Assembly (NCBI GenBank): GCA_932294295.1
Contig: OW028584.1
Location: 21,421,638 to 21,485,637, forward strand
DNA length: 64,000 bases
Direction of reading: 5' to 3'
Source: Alitta virens
Lineage: Eukaryota; Annelida; Polychaeta; Phyllodocida; Nereididae
Made by a program: the position numbers and the translations under genes. The notes under the pieces were generated by a model. The model was not told the origin of the DNA. It saw only the letters and a list, made by a program, of their open reading frames with translations, and searched no databases. This document shows positions 45,001 through 49,684 of this stretch, piece after piece (the first letter of the stretch is position 1; each line of letters starts with the position of its first letter).

Positions 45001-47552
45001 TACACCAATGTACATGTTTTTTAATATATTGTGTGTGAATAAAATATTTATATTATAATACTTTTTATGTAATGACAGAGAGCTCAGTATAGCTCAAATC
45101 ATGCAATGATGCTTTTGATTGTGTGGTCCAGATTACAGCATAGTAACTGGAATTCTAGGCATTAAGCCTCATTAAGACTCTGTTGCAACCCTTCTTGGTA
45201 CCTGATTATTTATATGTAATTGTATGTTATATTTATACATGTGTATTTGTATGTTTTTTTGTACCAAGAAAAAATAAAAAACTTTAAACTTCAAGCCAGT
45301 TGGCAGACTCAGGATTTAATTGTAAAACTACATTATTGTGTCTTTTCATCAACTTTTCAGATGCAAAACTTAGTATTGGACTTGGAGTGGGATTAGGAGG
45401 GGCACTGCTACTGTTTTTAATTTTGATAGTCTGTATGAGAAAATCGTAAGTACATCAATTTTAACATCAAATTTCGCATATAATAATTATATTATATTCA
45501 TACAATTATAACTTTTGGTGATGGCAAAGAATTGCTAATATGAAGGCAGTTTTAGCAATTAGAGATGCTTATAATAATTATATTATATTCATACAATTAT
45601 AACTTTTGGTGATGGCAAAGAAATGCTAATATGAAGGCAGTTTTAGCAATTAGAGATGCTTTTACATTGATCTGTATAATATCTTATTTGAGTCTAGTGA
45701 TTTTTTATCAAACATTTTTCAGACTAATTACTTTCTTGCTAATTACTTTTTTAACCTACTTTTCTCACTAATTACTTATCCAACTTGCTAGGAAGTCTTT
45801 TAGTGTAAGTACTCATTTCAGCCCAAGCAAGCCTGCATGTGAAGTAAGTAGTTAAACCTGCTTGATTGTGAACCCCTTTATTTCATTCTGCATGCAAACT
45901 TCCATTGTTTAGTGTGCTTAATAAATTGTAATGGTTTATCATATACTTTACTATTGGGTATTGCGCAATATTTTAACCTTTTTTAGTTCGATTTGTGTTT
46001 TGACAACTTGAAGACAAAATATGTGCGACTCCTGAACGTGCATGCGATTCATACACAATGTCATACTTATTTTGTATCTAGCTTTTTCCTCATTTCATTC
46101 CCACTGGTAATATATGCATTTACTGTATAATCAGGATAGAACCCTTCTCCTCTATCCATAAATTTGGTCAACCAAAATATTGTAGCTTTTGAATTTGACG
46201 TGACCTTATTGACTATTAAATTAGCCCATTCAGTTTCATCTCCTTCCCATTTCTCCCCATGCATCTTTTCCTGTTGTGTAAAACAGTTGTGGGTCAAGTG
46301 GTGCTGTTTAATTTGTTGCTGTAAAGATGAAAATCGAAACACTTGTTTTAAGTGATATCTGACAAGTAAGTCAGAACTGACCTCTCTCTGTCTAACTATC
46401 TATCTATACAGAAAAAAATAAAATATGGTAAATATTTTGTATACAGTAAAACCTGTATTAAGCGGACACTTATCGCCCATGCGAATATTTAAATTTGGCC
46501 ACTTAAGACAACTGGTCATTTAAATACAGTAAAGCAACTACTGTCCTGGGGAGTTGGAATGCATTGGCCGTTTAGGTGTAGTTCTACACAGGTGGATATT
46601 AAGGCAGGTTTGACTATATCCAACTGTGTCCTTCAACCAGGTTCATATGCAATTGTTAACTTTGTTTCGTATCTTGTATTTTAGCATCAAACATCAGATA
46701 AGGAGACACAGACAGAGGAAAGCCTGGAAGAAGGAATACCTCGAGTCGAGACAAAGCAGTAACAACAAGACGAACGGGTTCATCAATGACGGCTTCTTAC
46801 ATGACGACAGCCTGGCATACATCGACGTCAATAAACCGGAATATTATTCAGGAAAAGTTCCTCCAGACGCCCCTAAAGTTTACGTGAATGACAATAACAT
46901 CAAAGCGAAGGACGTCACAGACCAGGGACACCATCCCCTTGAGTTTACGCCTCATGTTAATGGTCCGAATCATGATCCCAGAATCGTGCTGGATCCTCGA
47001 GTCGATACAAGAAATGAGTCCGACCAGGACCGAGGTACCTTGAGAAGTAGTAGTACTGGGATAGTGTCAGATACTGAGTCTCAAAGTAATAACAGGGATT
47101 ATGACGTGTATGGAAGCGATTACGACCTCAAACAATTCGACCAACCTGGATTTATAAATGATTTCGAAGCAGGCGAAGCCCAATATATTGACCCGAGAGA
47201 TGAAAAGGAAGAAATGTATGCCCCAAGGCCACCTCGGAATTTTGCGGATCAGACAGGGACCACCGGTTTTGGTCCGAACAGCATCGAAGTGAACACAGAT
47301 GTCCTCGATCCGGGAGCTCATGGTACGGATGTCAATCGTCAACGTAATTCAAGTGGGCCTCCCGAGGATCATCGACAAGATGACACGGTCAGCACTCTGA
47401 CATCCCTGTCCACAGCTACTCTGCCCACAAGCCTCGTTCATGATGATACCGCTTCTACAGTTTTCAATAATGACACTTACATCCCTAGTTTCAGCAATGA
47501 TGCTTATATTCCCCAAGAGATCCTGGATGAGGAGGTATCTACTCGATTGTAA
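2228..47552 (+). CDS. Single-pass membrane receptor with a WSC domain nested in a C-type lectin domain, a second CTLD, mucin-like stalk and long tail
   Basis: I assembled 14 coding exons by GT-AG signals and phase: 2228-2291, 34828-35061, 36051-36199, 36779-36911, 39280-39432, 40049-40297, 41186-41332, 41651-41704, 43184-43432, 44345-44422, 44535-44633, 44849-44899, 45361-45445, 46685-47552. They sum to 2613 nt (870 aa plus stop) with every junction phase matching. Order: signal peptide 1-21; CTLD1 about 22-99 and 195-244; WSC about 106-190 with eight cysteines; CTLD2 about 252-376; Ser/Thr/Pro stalk 378-553; transmembrane helix about 559-579; basic stop-transfer then an acidic tail to 870 ending STRL. 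The family binds carbohydrate or protein ligands at the cell surface. Ligand and partners cannot be read from sequence. The closest layouts I know are layilin-like and mannose-receptor-like CTLD proteins and, for the WSC/CTLD combination, polycystin-1. Uncertain: linkage of exon 1 across a 32.5-kb intron. Confidence 0.85.
2763..3415. repeat. TATCC pentanucleotide satellite
   Basis: Long array of CCTAT pentamers with variants (CCTGT, TTTAT, CATAT). It is interrupted at 2858-3012 by a palindromic mobile element. All three frames are open over several hundred bases purely because the unit has no stop codon in those frames. Confidence 0.95.
2858..3012. mobile_element. MITE-E copy, TA-flanked palindromic element
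   Basis: The terminal inverted repeats begin CATGGCCAA and end TTTGGCCATG, with TA on each side at 2858-2859 and 3011-3012. Inside each arm is TGCGTTTTCCATG. Length, palindromy and TA flanks fit a non-autonomous Tc1/mariner-type element. It sits inside the TATCC satellite. Other copies are at 48780-48915 and a half copy at 39108-39163. Confidence 0.8.
3416..4425. other. Unassigned intron-1 tract
   Basis: AT-rich sequence with homopolymer runs near 3876-3892. No exon or recognisable repeat family was found. Confidence 0.4.
4426..4533 (-). mobile_element. SINE-2 fragment, minus orientation
   Basis: Carries the SINE-2 body reading GCAGAAGTAATGATGA, then ACACATTTACTCCATGGATG and AGAATAGAC. It is a 5'-truncated copy with no tRNA-like head. 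Confidence 0.7.
5158..5472 (-). mobile_element. Element F copy, minus orientation
   Basis: Shares its whole length, reversed, with copies at 33176-33428 and 52872-53206. Landmarks are GTGGATTTTCACGGAAGG at one end, CCACCAGGTGGCTATGACAG, TGGCTGTGATTGGCTGA, and CTCAGTGAAAAGACTC at the other end. No coding capacity is visible. Probably a non-autonomous transposable element of unassigned class. Confidence 0.75.
5618..5733. repeat. CTGA/CTGG tetranucleotide microsatellite
   Basis: Imperfect CTGA, GCTGG and ACTG units in tandem. Confidence 0.85.
6805..6905. repeat. ATTC/ATCC tetranucleotide microsatellite
   Basis: Tandem CATT and CATC units, purest over 6852-6905. Confidence 0.9.
7141..7192 (-). 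mobile_element. tRNA-like SINE head fragment
   Basis: Read on the minus strand it contains GGTCTAGTGGTTAAGGG (box A-like) followed about 20 bases later by GGGTTCGAATT (box B-like). The arms do not fold into a functional tRNA and no body is recognisable, so it is taken as a truncated SINE head. Confidence 0.5.
7200..8285. other. Unassigned AT-rich intron-1 tract
   Basis: No coding or repeat-family signal seen. Confidence 0.4.
8286..8393. repeat. GTAG/GTGG tetranucleotide microsatellite
   Basis: Tandem GTAG and GTGG units ending in GATA units at 8376-8392. The minus-strand frame reads Tyr-Leu-Pro-Thr repeats and is an artefact. Confidence 0.9.
8480..8665 (+). mobile_element. SINE-1 copy with intact tRNA-like head
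   Basis: Head reads TTAGCTCAGTGGTAGTGC (box A-like) then GGGCTTCCAACCACTGGGTC and TGGGTCGAATCC (box B-like). The body continues with CTGTCCTGATGATCATCC, CTATCTGGTGCACAAAT and ACGTAAAGCCC, then CACCCACCCACC. The anticodon-loop region CTTCCAA resembles a tRNA with a TCC anticodon, so a tRNA-Gly-like ancestor is possible. Confidence 0.8.
8666..9569. other. Unassigned intron-1 tract
   Basis: No recognisable exon, repeat family or RNA gene. Confidence 0.4.
9570..9765 (-). mobile_element. SINE-2 copy, minus orientation
   Basis: Minus-strand SINE-2: end GCAGGCATAATGATGAGATG, body ACACATTAACCCCATGG and TGGGATTCGAATTCAGG (box B complement), then CCCACTAGACCACTCAGC (box A complement). Confidence 0.75.
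10437..10625. mobile_element. MITE-C copy with tandemly amplified terminus
   Basis: Begins CAGATAGCATTCCAAATC and ends with four consecutive copies of a 22-bp unit built on GATTTGGAATGCTATCTGG. The interior holds short ACATCG/GACATCGC repeats typical of the family. The inverted termini fit a non-autonomous DNA transposon. Confidence 0.8.
10669..10787. mobile_element. MITE-D copy, palindromic
   Basis: Inverted arms: AGACTTGGAAACTATAATCT at the left and GAGTTTAGTTTCTAAGTCT at the right, with GAGGACGTCGTTTGAATCC and its complement inside. Related copies at 42369, 42936 and 56380. Confidence 0.75.
10790..12950. other. Unassigned intron-1 tract with a poly-G run
   Basis: No gene is recognisable. 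A run of about 19 G at 11917-11935 is the only simple-sequence feature of note. Confidence 0.4.
12952..13088. mobile_element. TA-flanked long-TIR MITE
   Basis: Two arms of about 41 bp starting TACCGTAA and containing GGAGGGTATTATCGACAGG are inverted copies with a single visible mismatch, around a poly-T centre. TA lies at both ends. The transcript would form a long hairpin. Only copy in the window. Confidence 0.85.
13590..14084. repeat. Compound pentanucleotide/decanucleotide satellite
   Basis: Three abutting blocks: near-perfect AGTTA pentamers (13590-13701), AGACA pentamers (about 13708-13745), then a degenerate GATTAGACTA/GATAAGACTA decamer to 14084. The blocks differ by single-base changes in a shared pentamer, suggesting stepwise mutation and expansion. 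Confidence 0.95.
14090..15385. other. Unassigned intron-1 tract
   Basis: No exon or recognised repeat. Confidence 0.4.
15391..15447 (+). pseudogene. Decayed non-LTR retrotransposon reverse-transcriptase fragment
   Basis: The frame reads DFAKAFDSVR at 15391-15420, a close match to reverse-transcriptase motif A (catalytic first Asp; the KAFD core is typical of LINE-type enzymes). It runs into a stop at 15448-15450, and I could not pick out motif B or the YADD box downstream. Interpreted as a LINE relic. Confidence 0.55.
16346..16869 (+). other. Unexplained open-frame tract
   Basis: Two overlapping plus-strand frames are open (16346-16630 and 16483-16869) in a segment visibly richer in G and C than its flanks. 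Neither resembles a family I know, neither is flanked by convincing splice sites in a frame compatible with the receptor gene, and neither has a signal peptide. It may be a degraded transposon ORF with a frameshift. Not called as a gene. Confidence 0.2.
16870..19100. other. Unassigned intron-1 tract
   Basis: Short open frames only. Nothing recognisable. Confidence 0.4.
19104..20105 (-). mobile_element. SINE-2 copy split by a later insertion
   Basis: The SINE-2 end and body (GGCAGATGTAATGATGAG, ACACATTTACCCCATGG, GCATAGACACTGAGTAC, GGATGGAACCCAGGACC) occupy 19104-19365. The remaining head (GACCATTAGGCCACCCAGC) is displaced to about 20062-20105, with about 0.7 kb of unrelated sequence between. 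Compared with the copy at 57868-58012 the two parts are contiguous. Confidence 0.7.
19366..20061. mobile_element. Unclassified 0.7-kb insertion inside a SINE
   Basis: Starts with GGCCCCGTTTCCACTAGC, a type of end seen in cut-and-paste DNA transposons. The interior has recurring CACGAATGGCC, ACTCGCCA and CATCC-type motifs on both strands. I could not find a matching inverted terminus, so it may be truncated or non-TIR. No coding domain recognised. Confidence 0.45.
20440..20532. mobile_element. Divergent MITE-C copy
   Basis: Contains AGATAACATACC at the left, ACATCGGGTTGACATTGGC in the middle and GGCACGCTATCTGGG at the right, the family's degenerate internal repeats and terminus. Confidence 0.55.
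20645..20728. repeat. CTGA/TTGA tetranucleotide repeat
   Basis: Imperfect GACT, CTGA and TTGA units. A further ATCT run follows at 20943-20970. Confidence 0.8.
21450..21532 (+). mobile_element. SINE-2 head fragment
   Basis: Contains a box A-like CATGGTTAAGGTATT followed by GAGTTTGATTCCCGCAGG (box B-like). The body is not recognisable. Confidence 0.55.
21540..22580. other. Unassigned intron-1 tract
   Basis: No recognisable features apart from short AG-rich runs near 21724-21748. Confidence 0.35.
22585..22938 (+). other. Unidentified 117-codon open frame
   Basis: Open from ATG at 22585 to stop at 22936-22938, rich in Lys, Glu and Ser, with seven Cys. It matches no family I recognise, has no signal peptide, and base composition is like the surrounding intron. 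It may be chance or an old transposon fragment. Confidence 0.2.
23140..23230. mobile_element. MITE-C copy, short
   Basis: CAGATAGCATTCCAAATCGG at the left, ACATCGCCGACATCGTGCC in the middle, TTTTGAATGCTTTCTGG at the right. Confidence 0.8.
23259..23352. repeat. TTATC pentanucleotide repeat
   Basis: TTATC/TTATA units, degenerate, ending in ATCTTATCTTATC. The phrase TAAACCC.AGACAATGTA flanks it on both sides (23233-23260 and 23350-23368). Confidence 0.85.
23501..23577. mobile_element. MITE-D fragment
   Basis: Carries AACTCCAGATGACGTCAT and GAATCCAGGACTCTCC, the left arm of MITE-D. The right arm is absent. Confidence 0.65.
23580..25260. other. Unassigned intron-1 tract
   Basis: AT-rich, no gene or repeat family recognised. 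Confidence 0.4.
25262..25330. mobile_element. MITE-C-like internal repeat remnant
   Basis: CCAATGTTGGCGCGATGTTA and related ATGTT/CATTGG units match the internal part of MITE-C. Termini are not clear. Confidence 0.45.
25436..25606 (+). mobile_element. SINE-1 copy, damaged head
   Basis: Box B-like TCAATCCCTGGTCGAGCC, then GTTGGATGGCTGTTTCATCC, GTCCCTGCCTGTCCTAATTA and CATCAGGTGCATAAATACAGG. The 5' part of the tRNA-like head is not recognisable. Confidence 0.75.
25637..25731. mobile_element. MITE-C copy
   Basis: CCGATAGCATTCCAGATCGG, CAGCATCGTTTTCATATAGG, and a right end CGATTTGGAAACCTATCTGG. Confidence 0.75.
25934..26246. mobile_element. MITE-C copy enlarged by unrelated sequence
   Basis: Left part CTCCAAATTGGCCCAGCATC and right part GCTGGCCGATTTGGAATGCC match MITE-C. 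Between them lies about 0.2 kb with an internal partial terminus at 26154-26170. Either a nested copy or a larger subfamily member. Confidence 0.5.
26250..29030. other. Intron-1 tract with small SINE-2 remnants
   Basis: Fragments of the SINE-2 end occur at 27780-27825 (CCAGCTGTCAGGGACAGACG) and 27965-27990 (ATTATGATGAGATGAACC). No gene was recognised elsewhere. Confidence 0.4.
29034..29287 (-). mobile_element. SINE-2 copy, minus orientation
   Basis: Contains GAGGCAGACGTAATGATGAG, ACACATTTACCCCGTGGG, GGAATCGAATCCAGGACT (box B complement) and a degraded head CCCCAGACCACCC. Confidence 0.75.
29790..29992. repeat. ATCTC/ATCTT/GTCTT pentanucleotide satellite
   Basis: Successive blocks of CATCT, TATCT and TGTCT pentamers. 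Open frames across it are repeat artefacts. Confidence 0.95.
30085..30122 (+). mobile_element. SINE-2 end fragment
   Basis: CCCATCATTACGTCTGCCCC followed by a degenerate GCCGGTCATGCAG matches the SINE-2 3' end. Confidence 0.5.
30882..30923 (+). pseudogene. Second reverse-transcriptase motif A relic
   Basis: The frame reads DLPKAFDSVVPLG then stops. This is the motif A region of a LINE-type reverse transcriptase with a substitution (P for the usual S/R). Flanks are decayed. Confidence 0.5.
31071..31231 (+). mobile_element. SINE-1 copy
   Basis: GTGCTGGGTTTTCCAATCAC, box B-like GGGTTCGATTCCCGGTCGAG, then GTCCCTGCCTGTCCTAATTA, CATCAGGTGCAGAAATACAGG in two parts, and AAAGCCCTAATCCACC. The first half of the tRNA head has been lost where a TAC repeat abuts it. 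Confidence 0.8.
31228..31311. repeat. TAC trinucleotide microsatellite
   Basis: TAC/TAT units, at the 3' end of the SINE-1 copy. A shorter ACTACT run lies on its other side at 31053-31068. Confidence 0.9.
31312..32846. other. Unassigned intron-1 tract
   Basis: AT-rich with short open frames only. Confidence 0.4.
32847..32990 (+). mobile_element. SINE-2 copy with intact head
   Basis: AGCTGGGTGGCCTAATGGTT (box A-like), then CTCGCTATGTCGTTCGGATG, GTACTCAGTGTCTATGCTG and GATCCCACCCATGAGG. The usual ATCATTACGTC end is replaced by other sequence after about 32985. Confidence 0.75.
33080..33560 (+). mobile_element. SINE-2 copy interrupted by element F
   Basis: Left part has GTCCCAGGTTTGATCCTCGG (box B-like) and CAGCTGGATGTCAGTTGC. 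Right part resumes at about 33429 with GTGTCTATGCTGGGGC and ends CATCATTACGTCTCCC plus GACAGCTGGCAG. Element F (33176-33428) lies between. Confidence 0.75.
33176..33428 (+). mobile_element. Element F copy inserted in a SINE
   Basis: Runs from TCTTTTCACTGAGCAAAACA to GCGAAAATCCACTATTTG, with ATACTGCTGCTAGGATGCAC and GTCGTAGCCACCTGGTGG inside. Shorter than the 52872 copy by an internal deletion around 33270. Confidence 0.75.
34415..34462. repeat. CAGA tetranucleotide repeat
   Basis: ACAG/CAGA units in two runs separated by CCTGGCAGCTGG. Confidence 0.85.
34541..34655. repeat. Cluster of G and C homopolymer runs
   Basis: G runs of 10, 14 and 12 bases and a C run of 12 within about 115 bases, ending about 170 bases before exon 2 of the receptor gene. 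The spacing could support G-quadruplex or hairpin formation. Run lengths are assembly-sensitive. Confidence 0.8.
34828..35061 (+). CDS. Exon 2 of receptor gene: first half of CTLD1
   Basis: Encodes residues 22-99 after TTTTCAG. Landmarks are KKQWEEANTFC (helix 1 cysteine), GHLASIYNDD, TWIGAKG and WHWMTG, the usual first half of a C-type lectin-like fold. It starts and ends in phase 1 (donor GTAAAT). The second half of this fold is not in the next exon but two exons later, at 39280. Confidence 0.9.
36051..36911 (+). CDS. Exons 3 and 4 of receptor gene: complete WSC domain cassette
   Basis: Exons 36051-36199 and 36779-36911 encode residues 101-193 (282 nt in total). The eight WSC cysteines are in GCYKDD, EFCINGC, YMCYCGNEF, SDCNTPC and LYCGG. 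The outer boundaries are both phase 1 and the inner one is phase 0, so the pair is a symmetrical module that can be inserted or skipped without a frameshift. WSC domains are putative carbohydrate-binding modules found in yeast stress sensors, Kremen and polycystin-1. Here the module lies between the two halves of CTLD1. Confidence 0.9.
36678..36746. repeat. AATGCAATAC decamer repeat next to exon 4
   Basis: Repeats of CAATG and CAATA pentamers in alternation, ending in ACTACAATAC units about 30 bases before the exon 4 acceptor. Confidence 0.9.
37291..37362 (-). tRNA. tRNA-Glu (anticodon TTC)
   Basis: On the minus strand a 72-nt cloverleaf: acceptor TCCCATA paired with TGTGGGA and discriminator A; D arm with GGTCTAGTGGTTAGGAT (box A); anticodon stem CCGGC/GCCGG closing loop CTTTCAC with TTC; T arm CCGGGTTCGATTCCCGG (box B). 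A TTTTT run, the Pol III stop signal, follows 4 bases after the 3' end (37282-37286 in plus coordinates). All stems are intact, so this is a likely functional gene rather than a SINE head. It lies in intron 4 of the receptor gene, antisense to it. Confidence 0.95.
37363..39105. other. Intron-4 tract with a perfect hairpin
   Basis: Holds a 17-bp perfect inverted repeat, TGGACTTTAAAAACGCA at 38120-38136 and its complement at 38174-38190. The 37-base loop contains a second small palindrome. No exon was recognised. Short open frames at 38481-38931 match nothing I know. Confidence 0.5.
39108..39163. mobile_element. MITE-E half copy
   Basis: TTTTCCATGCGTTTATCC, GGAAAACGCACGTTGCAC and TTTGGCCATG followed by TA: the right arm of MITE-E only. 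Confidence 0.75.
39280..39432 (+). CDS. Exon 5 of receptor gene: second half of CTLD1
   Basis: Encodes residues 195-244 after TTATTTCAG. LVLNYFGFSEPQ, EECLAMSC, WKWMSQRC and KYLCEI are the C-terminal half of a C-type lectin-like domain, with the final cysteine expected to pair with the one in ANTFC of exon 2. EPQ stands where sugar-binding CTLDs have EPN or QPD, but the WND calcium site is WKWMS, so classical calcium-dependent mannose binding is doubtful. Phase 1 at both ends. Confidence 0.9.
39880..39962 (-). mobile_element. SINE-2 head fragment, minus orientation
   Basis: CCTAACCATTAGGCCACCCA and CAGCTG, the complement of the SINE-2 head, just upstream of the exon 6 acceptor. A matching SINE-2 end fragment is at 40340-40382 in intron 6. 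Confidence 0.6.
40049..41332 (+). CDS. Exons 6 and 7 of receptor gene: CTLD2
   Basis: Exons 40049-40297 and 41186-41332 encode residues 246-376: NKCILYKSSNFTTWFEA, RCQLEGGKLL, FWIGGSKV and TWASG, then KWATATPTRNGDKC, YKWSDQAC and LQFICQN. The joining intron is phase 1 and falls right after the WASG glycine, exactly where CTLD1 is split. The EPN/QPD position reads TPT and the WND position reads WSD, so calcium/sugar binding is not predicted. Exon 7 ends in phase 1 at a GTAGGTGA donor. Confidence 0.9.
40418..40536. mobile_element. MITE-C copy in intron 6, TA-flanked
   Basis: TACCCAGATAGCATTCC at the left and TTTGGAATGATATCTGGGTA at the right, with CGATGTCGGCGATGTT repeats inside. TA is present on both sides. 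Confidence 0.85.
41651..44899 (+). CDS. Exons 8-12 of receptor gene: Ser/Thr/Pro-rich stalk
   Basis: Five small exons (41651-41704, 43184-43432, 44345-44422, 44535-44633, 44849-44899) encode residues 378-553. All are rich in Thr, Ser and Pro, as in an O-glycosylated mucin-like stalk. Each is a multiple of three and phase 1-1, so each can be skipped independently. Exon 9 has a two-fold internal repeat (ESSSTRRSDIYTRVPD and ESSSTKSSDIYSRVPD) and begins at a tandem TAGTAG acceptor that would give Ile-Ala or Thr at the junction. Confidence 0.8.
41893..42062. repeat. SINE-2 fragment followed by GATA microsatellite
   Basis: A minus-strand SINE-2 body piece (CACATTTACCCATGGGTGG, CAGCATAGACACTGAGTAC) ends at about 41960 and runs into GATA/CATA repeats to 42062. 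Confidence 0.75.
42369..42487. mobile_element. MITE-D copy in intron 8
   Basis: ACTAGAAAACTAAATTCCAG at the left and GTGTCTAGTTTC at the right; inside, GATGATGTCATGCGAATCC and the complement, with CCCATTGGTTAAGG against CAGCCAATAGGAG. Confidence 0.8.
42936..43076. mobile_element. MITE-D copy in intron 8
   Basis: Left arm CATAGACTCGGTAACTC and AGGACTCCCATTGGTTGAG; right arm CCAATAGGATTCCTGGATTC and AGTTTTCAAGTCTGTG. It ends about 110 bases before exon 9. Confidence 0.75.
43667..43831. mobile_element. Palindromic element in intron 9
   Basis: Ends are inverted: CTGGTCAGTTTTCGTGT and ACATGAGAACTGACCAG, with AATACCAATAG against GTATTGGTATTTC inside. A non-autonomous DNA element; single copy here. 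Confidence 0.65.
45361..45445 (+). CDS. Exon 13 of receptor gene: transmembrane segment
   Basis: Encodes residues 555-581: a glycine-rich start (GLGVGLGGA) then LLLFLILIVC and the basic stop-transfer MRKS. The GxxxG-type spacing could favour helix pairing, which is inference. It ends in phase 2 at GTAAGT, which matches exon 14. Confidence 0.9.
45480..45661. repeat. 91-bp direct tandem duplication in intron 13
   Basis: Two adjacent copies (45480-45570 and 45571-45661) are almost identical, with one clear substitution (AGAATTGCT versus AGAAATGCT). A recent duplication. Confidence 0.9.
46444..46614. mobile_element. AGTAAAACCTG-type inverted-repeat element in intron 13
   Basis: Starts AGTAAAACCTGTATTAAG and ends TTAAGGCAGGTTTGACT, with AT-rich TA flanks. 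The interior holds GGACACTTATC and GGCCACTTAAG motifs. This terminal pattern recurs in non-autonomous Tc1/mariner-type elements of many animals. It lies about 70 bases before exon 14. Confidence 0.6.
46685..47552 (+). CDS. Exon 14 of receptor gene: cytoplasmic tail
   Basis: Encodes residues 583-870 in one exon: a basic juxtamembrane stretch (HQIRRHRQRKAWKK) followed by an acidic, Asn/Asp/Ser-rich low-complexity tail. Possible signalling or sorting sites are YIDV, YYSG, YIDPR, MYAPRPPR (proline-rich) and two tandem DTYIPSF / DAYIPQE motifs. The C-terminus STRL fits a class I PDZ ligand (S/T-x-hydrophobic). Stop at 47550-47552. No enzymatic domain is recognised. Confidence 0.9.
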
Positions 47553-47589
47553 ATAGCTTTTGTATGTAAAGACATTCAAAGAAACTAGG

Positions 47590-47745
47590 GCACACCCAGA
47601 TAACATGCCAGATCACACCCAGATAGCATGCCAGATCACACCCAGATAGCATGCCAGATCAGGTCAAGGTCAACCCAACGTTGGCTGCAGCATCGGTTGG
47701 TAAAGCCGACATGGCGTGTTATCTGCACAAATACAGACATTATTC
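47590..47745. mobile_element. MITE-C-related remnant in the receptor 3' UTR
   Basis: Three tandem copies of a 23-bp unit, ACACCCAGATAGCATGCC plus AGATC, then CAACGTTGGCTGCAGCATCG and GTGTTATCTGC. It begins about 40 bases after the stop codon, so it is probably transcribed as 3' UTR. Confidence 0.7.
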
Positions 47746-48006
47746 ACACATACACACATGGTGCAATAATCTACCTGATATCAAATACACATTAACAGAC
47801 AAATGTATTCAATTAGGTATAAAAGAAGAAAATTGTAATCCAGTTCATTCCGTTGTCTACAGATAAGGTATCCAAACCATTCTTCATATTTTCTTTCTTA
47901 AAGATATTTAGCTTTTCTTTCTTAAAGATATTTAGTTATATAATTTAATGTGATACAGTGAATTGATATCACACACATTGATCAATCAAAACATTGAAGT
48001 TTTATC

Positions 48007-48012
48007 AATAAA
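48007..48012 (+). terminator. Candidate polyadenylation signal of receptor gene
   Basis: AATAAA about 455 bases after the stop codon. Another AATAAA is at 48729-48734. The actual cleavage site is unknown. Confidence 0.5.
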
Positions 48013-48779
48013 CTAACATTTGCTCTTGTTTTTTTAATGTCATTTTTGCATGAGAGTATCTAATATTTATCATCTGTTTATATTTCCATGACATGGTGCA
48101 TGCCTCGATGGTAATTTTGTTATCGTTGACCTATTATATTTAATTTTATACATTTTATATTCAAGACTAAAAATAGAGGACAACAGGCATAAATGATGCT
48201 GGTGACAAAATAAAATCAACTTGGCATTGAAAATAGTATTGAATGAGTAAGCAGCTATTTTGTGATGCTATTTCTGTACATGTCAAGCTTTGCTATGCTA
48301 TTGCGAAAGTATTTTTGTATAGACCTACCCATTACATAAGTTAATTTTGAAAGTTTCAGTATAAACTATGCATTGATAACGGGTGCTTCAATTATGTACA
48401 GATAATTTGTTATTTTATGTAAATATATTTCTGAAAATATAAAGTTATTTTTGTTAAATCTGTGTATATTATTTTGAATTTATCTTCACTGTCTCGGAGT
48501 ATATATATTGTTGAAATAGAACATGTACTTTTTGATTAAAGTAAGATCTGTTGTTTTCTTTTTGTTGTTCATGTATATATCTTGTTGTATTGTTCAGCTT
48601 TATTAATATATCAAATTATGAAATTACCTTTTTAGCTGAAAGTTATTCTTATTCTTGTTGTGGTTATATATTTTCTTTTTCAGTAATTCCAATAACTCTG
48701 ATGGCTGTTTAGGGTCTCATTTCTTAAAAATAAACAAGTTAACACAAGCTCTTTGATTGTTACCTTTTTTCGACAGATA

Positions 48780-48915
48780 CATGGCCAAATGTGCTACGTG
48801 CGTTTTCCATGAGAAGGATAAACACTTGGAAAACGCATGGTTTTTAGCTAATTATAATGAAGCAAAAACCATGCGTTTTCCATGCGTTTAAACGCACATG
48901 GCATATTTGGCCATG
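48780..48915. mobile_element. MITE-E copy, TA-flanked
   Basis: CATGGCCAAATGTGCTACG to CATATTTGGCCATG with TA on both sides, and GGAAAACGCATGG against CCATGCGTTTTCC around an AT-rich centre. Confidence 0.85.
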
Positions 48916-49684
48916 TATGTTTCGTATTAATAATGCCAAGATATTTATTAAGCACCAAAGTAGTACAAGACATAGACTTCAAAGATTTATTTATGGACTT
49001 TAGTATAATGGCACAATTGGTTGGATTTCACCAGGACTTACATAGTAGTAACCACTCTTTTATGCAGTACCATGCTATATTTAGCTCCTGGAGTGGCTTG
49101 GTCTATTGTCCAATGAATCTAAAAAACTAGAACTACGAGAAACCTGGAAAAAATAGGGACTGTGAAAGCCCTTTCCAAGGTCTGGAAAAGTAGGGAATTA
49201 GATTTTGTAGTCTTTAAAATTGTTTTTTTCATGAATATGCCATTATTTATTGACATTCTTGAACAAAAATAAGCCAACTGTAAACTAGGTGTTCATCTCG
49301 ATCACATAAGAAATGAATTACAGACATTCAGTGCTCACCATTTTTACAGGAATTTCGTTAAAATCCATCTGGTTGATCAAAGGTTATGCTTTTGTGAAAT
49401 TAACTGGTATGGAAAAATCTGTTTTTAGTCCGGCAGAAGTAGGAAATTTTTGTATGCAGGAAAATGTGGGAACCCTGGTAAATTGCATACAAGTATTCGC
49501 ATCTAATATTTAATATCTTTATTCAGAGTACATAACCAATACAACCTGCCAGCAGGTTTATTATTTAAATCTACATACTATAAAAAGTACCTCTTGTCAC
49601 ACATTAAAATATCTATATCTTGTACAAGGGGCTTCTTTTATAAATGTGTTTTAATTTATACTGAACAGATTGAATGCATAAGAA

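Noticed and set aside
45792..45850. Possible extra exon (RKSFSVSTHFSPSKPAC) after the transmembrane exon
   Set aside because: No convincing acceptor in the required phase 2, and exon 13 joins exon 14 directly in frame.
47067..47342. Minus-strand open frame opposite the cytoplasmic tail
   Set aside because: Antisense shadow of exon 14.
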